The notes below the pieces were generated by a model. It had not been told where the DNA came from. It searched no databases and was given only the letters and a program-made list of their open reading frames with translations. From NCBI GenBank assembly GCA_964369215.1, contig CAYJEZ010000001.1, positions 1-64,000 on the forward strand: a stretch of DNA of 64,000 bases, given 5' to 3'. The first letter of the stretch is position 1, and each line of letters begins with the position of its first letter. Below are positions 60,099 to 64,000 of this stretch, in pieces. Both the position numbers and the translations under genes were made by a program. This DNA is from SIG603 sp964369215. GTDB taxonomy: Bacteria > Bacillota > Clostridia > Oscillospirales > Acutalibacteraceae.

Positions 60099-60547
60099 TG
60101 AGCCAAAACAACGAAAGTCAAAAAGATTTACTTTTCAGTAAACTTCTTCCGGCACTTAATAACAATCCTTTTTCTTCTTCATACGACGGAGAAAAACCTG
60201 ATATTCCTGAAATGGTACCTATAGACGACACCGACCCCTTATCAAGCTTAAGAAGTCGCTTATTTGGGCGTTCAGCAACTGCTGGTGCTGATAACTACGC
60301 AACTGTAAATATTATGGAGAGCTTGGTACTTAAATATTTAGATTCAGCAATAAAGCGTTTTAACACTTGCAGTTGCAACAGATGCAAGTGCGATGTAGCA
60401 GCATACGCACTTAATTCTCTTACCCCTAAATATGTTGTTGCAGACCCAAAAAGAGCACTTAAAATAGAAGAAGAGATACCTACTAAAGACATAATGAATG
60501 CAATTGTTAACGCAGTAATACACGTAAGGGCTAATCCGCGTCACTAG
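60098..60547 (+). CDS. ComFB-domain protein with disordered N-terminus
   Basis: The C-terminal part (about 70-149) matches ComFB: a leading helix (ESLVLKYLDSAIKRF), then CSCNRCKCDVAAYALNSLTP and KYVVADPKRALK. The first 60 residues are Ser/Asp/Pro-rich and probably disordered. ComFB-like proteins have been reported to bind cyclic dinucleotides, including c-di-GMP. It is translationally coupled to parA and near a PilZ gene. Its partner role with ParA is inference. A palindrome-rich repeat starts at the stop codon. Confidence 0.8.
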   Translation: MSQNNESQKDLLFSKLLPALNNNPFSSSYDGEKPDIPEMVPIDDTDPLSSLRSRLFGRSATAGADNYATVNIMESLVLKYLDSAIKRFNTCSCNRCKCDVAAYALNSLTPKYVVADPKRALKIEEEIPTKDIMNAIVNAVIHVRANPRH

Positions 60548-60736
60548 CATGAAAACGAGTTTTCATACCTCGAAGTTTTGTNNNNNNNNNNNNNNNNNNN
60601 NNNNNNNNNNNNNNNNNNNNNNNNNNNNNNNNNNNNNNNNNNNNNNNNNNNNNNNNNNNNNNNNNNNNNNNNNNNNNNNNNGCTTTTCAGTCAAGGACTG
60701 AAATTTCACATTCGCTTTGCTACTGTGAAAACTCAC
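60547..60736. repeat. Palindrome-rich repeat, copy 1 (split by an assembly gap)
   Basis: The two halves 60547-60581 and 60682-60736 together match copy 2 exactly, apart from the gap. The unit has three internal hairpins: ATGAAAACGAGTTTTCAT, TTTCAGTCAAGGACTGAAA and TTTCACA...TGTGAAA. It begins at the last base of the ComFB stop codon. The number of real copies in the gap is unknown. Confidence 0.85.
60582..60681. other. 100-N assembly gap inside the repeat
   Basis: The contig ends stop exactly at the TTTTGT/GCTTTT junction that is continuous in copy 2. This suggests the assembler broke inside a multi-copy repeat, so the gap may hide further copies. Confidence 0.9.
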
Positions 60737-60772
60737 AAATCTTCTGACTTATCTTTTAATTTTTAAGCCACT

Positions 60773-60862
60773 GCATGAAAACGAGTTTTCATACCTCGAA
60801 GTTTTGTGCTTTTCAGTCAAGGACTGAAATTTCACATTCGCTTTGCTACTGTGAAAACTCAC
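60773..60862. repeat. Palindrome-rich repeat, copy 2 (complete, 90 bases)
   Basis: This is the intact copy: hairpins with stems of 8 (60775-60792), 8 (60815-60833) and 7 pairs (60832-60858), spaced by short AT-rich pieces. Between the copies lie 36 bases of unrelated sequence. There are no terminal CRISPR-like features and no coding capacity. It is probably a REP- or MITE-like dispersed element. Confidence 0.75.
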
Positions 60863-60971
60863 CAGCGAAATGATAGCGTAAGACATCAAACAATATTTCA
60901 AACATCTCCACCTTAGTGAAGATTATACAATAATGATTTGTACAATAAATTAGAATTTCTGCAACTTTATC

Positions 60972-61000
60972 TTGACTTTATTTTTGGTATGTGATATAGT
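60972..61000 (+). promoter_or_regulatory. Promoter of rpmG-secE-nusG
   Basis: TTGACT (60972-60977) and TATAGT (60995-61000) are 17 bases apart. A small hairpin (61007-61011 with 61019-61023) followed by seven Ts lies just after the start site and could act as an early attenuator. Confidence 0.82.
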
Positions 61001-61149
61001 ATTACTACCTCAAAAGCAGAGGTTCTTTTTTTGTGCTTGTTTTTGAGGGAGGCTAAGGGTTGACCTTTAATTTAAAATTGCCTGTTTTCAGCAGTTTTTT
61101 GTTAAACAATCCGCAAAAAATAAATTTCCGTAAAGCGGGAGGTGCCGTT

Positions 61150-61299
61150 ATGAGAGTAAAAATAACTATAGCTTGCACAGAGTGCAAACAACGCAACTAC
61201 AACACGATGAAAAACAAAAAAAATAACCCTGACAGACTTGAGATGAATAAGTATTGCAAATTCTGCAGAAAACATACATCTCACAGAGAGACCAGGTAA
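61150..61299 (+). CDS. rpmG: 50S ribosomal protein L33
   Basis: This 49-residue L33 is the zinc-binding form with CTECKQRNYNTMKNKKNNPD and CKFCRKHTSHRETR. The frame is open upstream to 61060, but a GGGAGGTG site directly precedes MRVKITIA, so the short form is chosen. It leads secE and nusG, as in many Firmicutes. Confidence 0.95.
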   Translation: MRVKITIACTECKQRNYNTMKNKKNNPDRLEMNKYCKFCRKHTSHRETR

Positions 61300-61316
61300 G
61301 GTCGGAGGAATGACTG

Positions 61317-61613
61317 ATGGCTAACGCAAAAGAGCAAGGTAAAAAGGCAGAGACTAAGGTTGATAATAAAAAGGCCAAAGCTAAGCCTGAGAAGAAAAAG
61401 GTCAATGCGTTTTCCTCTATTTTAAAGAGAGTAACTAAATTCTTTAAGGACTTAAAGGGAGAGACTAAAAAAGTCGTATGGCCTACACCAAAGGCTGTTT
61501 TTAAAAACATGGGTGTAGTTTTAATTACGGTTTTAATAGCTACACTATTTGTTTTTGCCCTTGATACAGTATTTATGAATTTGCTAGGGCTAGTTATGGA
61601 CGTTGCCAGGTAA
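61317..61613 (+). CDS. secE: Preprotein translocase subunit SecE
   Basis: SecE clamps the SecY channel. The 98-residue protein has a Lys-rich cytoplasmic N-terminus, the conserved amphipathic block FFKDLKGETKKVVWPTPKAV, and one membrane helix near the C-terminus (VVLITVLIATLFVFALDTVF). It is located between rpmG and nusG with a GGAGG site. Confidence 0.96.
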   Translation: MANAKEQGKKAETKVDNKKAKAKPEKKKVNAFSSILKRVTKFFKDLKGETKKVVWPTPKAVFKNMGVVLITVLIATLFVFALDTVFMNLLGLVMDVAR

Positions 61614-61646
61614 CATTTGTTACATGAATGAATCGGAGGTAAATAT

Positions 61647-62171
61647 ATGTCTGATGAAGCAAAATGGTACGTTATTCACACTTATTCAGGTTATGAGAAC
61701 AAAGTAGCCTCTAACCTTGAAAAAGTAGTAGAAAACCGCCAAATGCAAGATTATATCAAAGAAATTATTGTCCCGACTGAGATAGTTACCGAAATTAAAG
61801 AAGATGGAAAAACTAAAGAAGTCGAACGAAAAGTCTTTCCGGGTTATGTAATTATCAAAATGATAGTTACCGATGAATCTTGGTATGCCGTAAGAAATAT
61901 CAGAGGTTGCACAGGTTTTGTCGGAACAACTACAGACCCTATTCCACTTACCGATGAGGAAGTGGCAAGGCTTGGAGTAGAGAGACGCTCAACAGAGGTC
62001 AGTTTCGAAGTTGGAACTTCAGTTCAAGTTACCAACGGGCCGCTTAATGGCTTTGTAGGCACAGTAACAGAAATTAACATACCTAACGGTACAGTTAAAG
62101 TTATTGTATCTATGTTTGGACGTGAGACACCGGTTGACTTAGAGTTTAATCAAGTTGAAGCGGTGAATTAA
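61647..62171 (+). CDS. nusG: Transcription termination/antitermination protein NusG
   Basis: NusG binds RNA polymerase and links transcription to translation or Rho. The 174-residue protein has AKWYVIHTYSGYENKVASNL, the NGN-domain motif KVFPGYVIIKMIV, GCTGFVGTTTDPIPLTDEEV, and a C-terminal KOW domain (VTNGPLNGFVGTVTEIN). It leads into rplK through a leader containing an apparent L1-binding site. Confidence 0.98.
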   Translation: MSDEAKWYVIHTYSGYENKVASNLEKVVENRQMQDYIKEIIVPTEIVTEIKEDGKTKEVERKVFPGYVIIKMIVTDESWYAVRNIRGCTGFVGTTTDPIPLTDEEVARLGVERRSTEVSFEVGTSVQVTNGPLNGFVGTVTEINIPNGTVKVIVSMFGRETPVDLEFNQVEAVN

Positions 62172-62223
62172 ATTAGGTAATAAGCGTAATTTAAAAACGC
62201 TTTTTATGCGGGGCTTTGTCCCC

Positions 62224-62267
62224 GGTGGGAGGAACACTTTAAATAAGGTGATTCCGCCATCTACCAC
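62224..62267 (+). promoter_or_regulatory. Apparent ribosomal protein L1 binding site upstream of rplK
   Basis: The leader has GGTGGGAGGAA, a variable loop, then ATTCCGCC and CTACCAC. This resembles the L1-binding helix 76-78 of 23S rRNA (GGUGGGAGG with AAAUACCACC), and L1 is known to repress the L11 operon through such mimics. A hairpin with GCGGGGC...GTCCCCG lies just upstream. Confidence 0.75.
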
Positions 62268-62288
62268 GAATTTTGGAGGTGCAAAAAA

Positions 62289-62714
62289 ATGGCTCAAAAG
62301 GTTACGGGCTTTATTAAGCTCCAGATACCTGCCGGTAAAGCTACCCCGGCTCCACCAGTAGGACCAGCTCTTGGTCAACATGGTGTTAATATCCCAGCGT
62401 TCACAAAAGAATTTAACGAGCGCACAAAAAATGACATGGGCTTAATAATTCCTGTAGTTATTACAGTTTATGCAGACCGTTCATTTACATTTGTAACTAA
62501 AACTCCACCAGCAGCTATTCTTATTAAGAAAGCTTGCGGTATCGAGAGCGGTTCAGGTGTACCTAACAAAACAAAAGTAGCTAAAATAACAAAAGAACAA
62601 GTACAGAAGATTGCTGAGCAAAAAATGCCTGACTTAAACGCGTCTAGCATTGAGAGTGCAATGAGCATGATCGCAGGAACAGCAAGAAGCATGGGTATTG
62701 AGGTTGTAGACTAA
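62289..62714 (+). CDS. rplK: 50S ribosomal protein L11
   Basis: L11 binds the GTPase centre with L10. The 141-residue protein has VTGFIKLQIPAGKATPAPPV, GPALGQHGVNIPAFTKEFNE and the C-terminal KMPDLNASSIESAMSMIAGT. A TTTTGGAGGTG site precedes it. It is followed by rplA after 73 bases. Confidence 0.98.
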   Translation: MAQKVTGFIKLQIPAGKATPAPPVGPALGQHGVNIPAFTKEFNERTKNDMGLIIPVVITVYADRSFTFVTKTPPAAILIKKACGIESGSGVPNKTKVAKITKEQVQKIAEQKMPDLNASSIESAMSMIAGTARSMGIEVVD

Positions 62715-62740
62715 TATATAGTCACAAATTTAATAACCCG

Positions 62741-62770
62741 GGTGGGAGGAAAACTTCCGATATTTACCAC
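62741..62770 (+). promoter_or_regulatory. Second apparent L1 binding site, upstream of rplA
   Basis: GGTGGGAGGAAAACTTCC followed by GATATTTACCAC repeats the motif found before rplK, with the GGAA/TTCC stem and the GTGG/CCAC closing pairs. It lies immediately before the rplA ribosome binding site, so L1 may block its own translation here. Confidence 0.75.
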
Positions 62771-62787
62771 TCTAGGAGGAAAAATCA

Positions 62788-63483
62788 ATGAAACACGGTA
62801 AAAAATATGTTGACAGTGCAAAACTTGTTGACAGAGCTAAACTGTATGATACAGATGAGGCTTTAGATCTTTGTATAAAGACAGCTACCGCTAAATTTGA
62901 TGAATCTGTTGAAGTTCATGTAAAATTAGGTGTAGACGGTCGTCACGCGGACCAACAAGTTCGTGGTGCTATAGTATTACCAAACGGTACAGGTAAATCT
63001 GTTCGCGTTTTGGCTATCTGTAAAGCAGATAAAATTGAGGCTGCAAAAGCTGCTGGTGCAGAGTTTGTAGGTTCAGAAGAGATGGTACAAAAAATCCAAA
63101 GTGAAAACTGGTTAGATTTCGACGTACTTATCACAACTCCTGACATGATGGGACAAGTAGGTAGACTTGGTAAGCTTTTAGGACCAAGAGGCTTAATGCC
63201 TAACCCTAAAGCTGGTACTGTATCTCCTGACATAGCAAAAGCTATTCAAGAGGCAAAAGCAGGTAAAATCGAGTACCGTCTTGACAAAACAAACATCATT
63301 CACTGCCCAATCGGCAAAGTTAGCTTTGGCACAGAGAAGTTACAAGAGAACTTCGACGCTTTATTAGGCGCAATTGTAAAAGCTAAACCAGCTGCTGCAA
63401 AAGGACAATATGTTAAATCATGTGTACTAAGTGCAACAATGGGTCCTGGTGTTAGAGTTAACTCAAGCAAATTTGCTGGCTAA
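62788..63483 (+). CDS. rplA: 50S ribosomal protein L1
   Basis: L1 forms the L1 stalk that moves the E-site tRNA; free L1 represses its own operon. The 231-residue protein has VHVKLGVDGRHADQQVRGAI, VGRLGKLLGPRGLMPNPKAG and the C-terminal SCVLSATMGPGVRVNSSKFA. The GGAGG site is good, and an L1 mimic lies directly upstream. Confidence 0.98.
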   Translation: MKHGKKYVDSAKLVDRAKLYDTDEALDLCIKTATAKFDESVEVHVKLGVDGRHADQQVRGAIVLPNGTGKSVRVLAICKADKIEAAKAAGAEFVGSEEMVQKIQSENWLDFDVLITTPDMMGQVGRLGKLLGPRGLMPNPKAGTVSPDIAKAIQEAKAGKIEYRLDKTNIIHCPIGKVSFGTEKLQENFDALLGAIVKAKPAAAKGQYVKSCVLSATMGPGVRVNSSKFAG

Positions 63484-63524
63484 TTGATAGCCATATATAA
63501 ATTTCAAACCCTAAAATGTTTTAC

Positions 63525-63553
63525 TTGACATTTTATAAAGTGTTTGATATAAT
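63525..63553 (+). promoter_or_regulatory. Promoter of rplJ-rplL
   Basis: TTGACA (63525-63530) and TATAAT (63548-63553) are 17 bases apart, a full sigma-A consensus. It separates the rplJ operon from rplK-rplA. Confidence 0.92.
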
Positions 63554-63727
63554 GTACAAGCTGTTTCCAAAGACAGTAGGTGCTGAATTTATTCAGTTTA
63601 AAGGTTATTCCGCCTACCGAGGACGCATTTATGATATTATTGTATCTTTATGCCTTTCTCGGTTAAACGGGAGAGGCATTTTATTTTATATAAATATGCC
63701 AAACAATATAAAGCGAGGTGAAACAAT
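63554..63727 (+). promoter_or_regulatory. L10 leader with intrinsic terminator
   Basis: The leader has the features of the known L10 (rplJ-rplL) autoregulatory RNA, including the stretch TTCCGCCTACCGAGGACGCA. It contains a terminator-like stem (63650-63660 with 63669-63679) followed by TTTTATTTT. L10 binding to this leader is known in Bacillus to reduce rplJL expression. Confidence 0.8.
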
Positions 63728-64000
63728 TTGCCAAATCAAGCAGTATTAGAAGCAAAACAAAAAGTTGTGTCAGAGCTTAAAGAGAAAATTCTTGCAAGCA
63801 CTGCAGGCGTACTTGTAGACTACAAGGGTATTACAGCAGCAGACGACACTAAACTTCGTAAAGATTTACGTGAGGCAGGCGTTGACTACTTTGTTGTAAA
63901 AAATACTCTTTTAAAATTGGCTATTGCCGACACAGATTTTGAGGGAATGTCTTCTGTTTTAGAGGGCACTACAGCTATGGCTGTTGCTAACGACCCTATC
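63728..64000 (+). CDS. rplJ: 50S ribosomal protein L10, N-terminal part (partial)
   Basis: The reading frame starts with TTG 63728 after GCGAGGTG and runs off the window end. The first 91 residues (MPNQAVLEAKQKVVSELKEK, then GVLVDYKGITAADDTKLRKD and VVKNTLLKLAIA) are typical of L10, which carries the L7/L12 stalk. Position after rplA and the L10 leader is canonical. Confidence 0.97.
   Translation, partial: MPNQAVLEAKQKVVSELKEKILASTAGVLVDYKGITAADDTKLRKDLREAGVDYFVVKNTLLKLAIADTDFEGMSSVLEGTTAMAVANDPI

Noticed and set aside
60547..60862. CRISPR array
   Set aside because: There are only two 90-base repeats with internal palindromes and one 36-base interval; no cas genes are present. The units are too long and too structured for CRISPR repeats.

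Overview
The window looks like a draft-assembly scaffold from a motile, spore-forming, anaerobic member of the Clostridia, probably a Lachnospirales-type organism. The evidence is AT-rich DNA, Clostridia-style ribosome binding sites, a CheC-like FliY, a DUF4364 protein, SpoIIP, a very large pyruvate:ferredoxin oxidoreductase, a zinc-type S14, and an Lpl/Ytc-type sugar ABC transporter. The exact genus is not determined. Three 100-base N blocks (11364-11463, 18067-18166, 60582-60681) mark contig joins.

Region 1 (1-21684, + strand) is a long flagellar and chemotaxis operon: fliG(partial)-fliH-fliI-fliJ-fliK-flgD-TIGR02530-flgE-flbD-motA-motB-fliM-fliY-cheY-fliO-fliP-fliQ-fliR-flhB-flhA-[gap]-fliA-flgF-flgG-cheC-cheD. 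It encodes the C ring, export apparatus, hook, stator, sigma-28 and CheY-P phosphatases. flhF and flhG may be lost in the second N gap; fliL, cheA, cheB and cheW are not seen. Large structured RNAs sit on both sides of flbD. The operon ends at a terminator whose loop carries a near copy of the operator of the next genes, an sdpR/sdpI-like autoregulated immunity pair. A candidate small RNA lies on the opposite strand at about 22990-23106.

Region 2 (23459-39679, - strand) is the S10-spc-alpha ribosomal protein supercluster in near-canonical order, rpsJ to rplQ, including secY, adk, map, a KOW protein, infA and rpmJ. It is driven by a clear promoter upstream of rpsJ, followed by a leader of about 350 nt with an intrinsic terminator.

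Region 3 (40040-45770, - strand) holds mixed housekeeping and sporulation genes: a small hypothetical protein, DUF4364, prmC, an M28 peptidase, two small membrane proteins, spoIIP and a helical hypothetical protein. Region 4 (45988-50585, + strand) holds a TM2 protein and a three-gene carbohydrate ABC importer (binding lipoprotein plus two permeases, no ATPase). Region 5 (50737-58061, mostly - strand) holds a GNAT, an AmiS/UreI-like channel, a membrane protein, a NUDIX hydrolase, ung, small hypothetical proteins, an HTH regulator and PFOR. A related RNA-like element lies upstream of both the DUF4364 gene and the AmiS/UreI gene.

Region 6 (58362-60547) is a possible cyclic-di-GMP module: a PilZ protein divergent from a translationally coupled ParA-ComFB gene pair. 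It is followed by a palindrome-rich repeat that is interrupted by a contig gap. Region 7 (60972-64000, + strand) is rpmG-secE-nusG-rplK-rplA-rplJ(partial), with two apparent L1-binding mRNA sites and an L10 leader.
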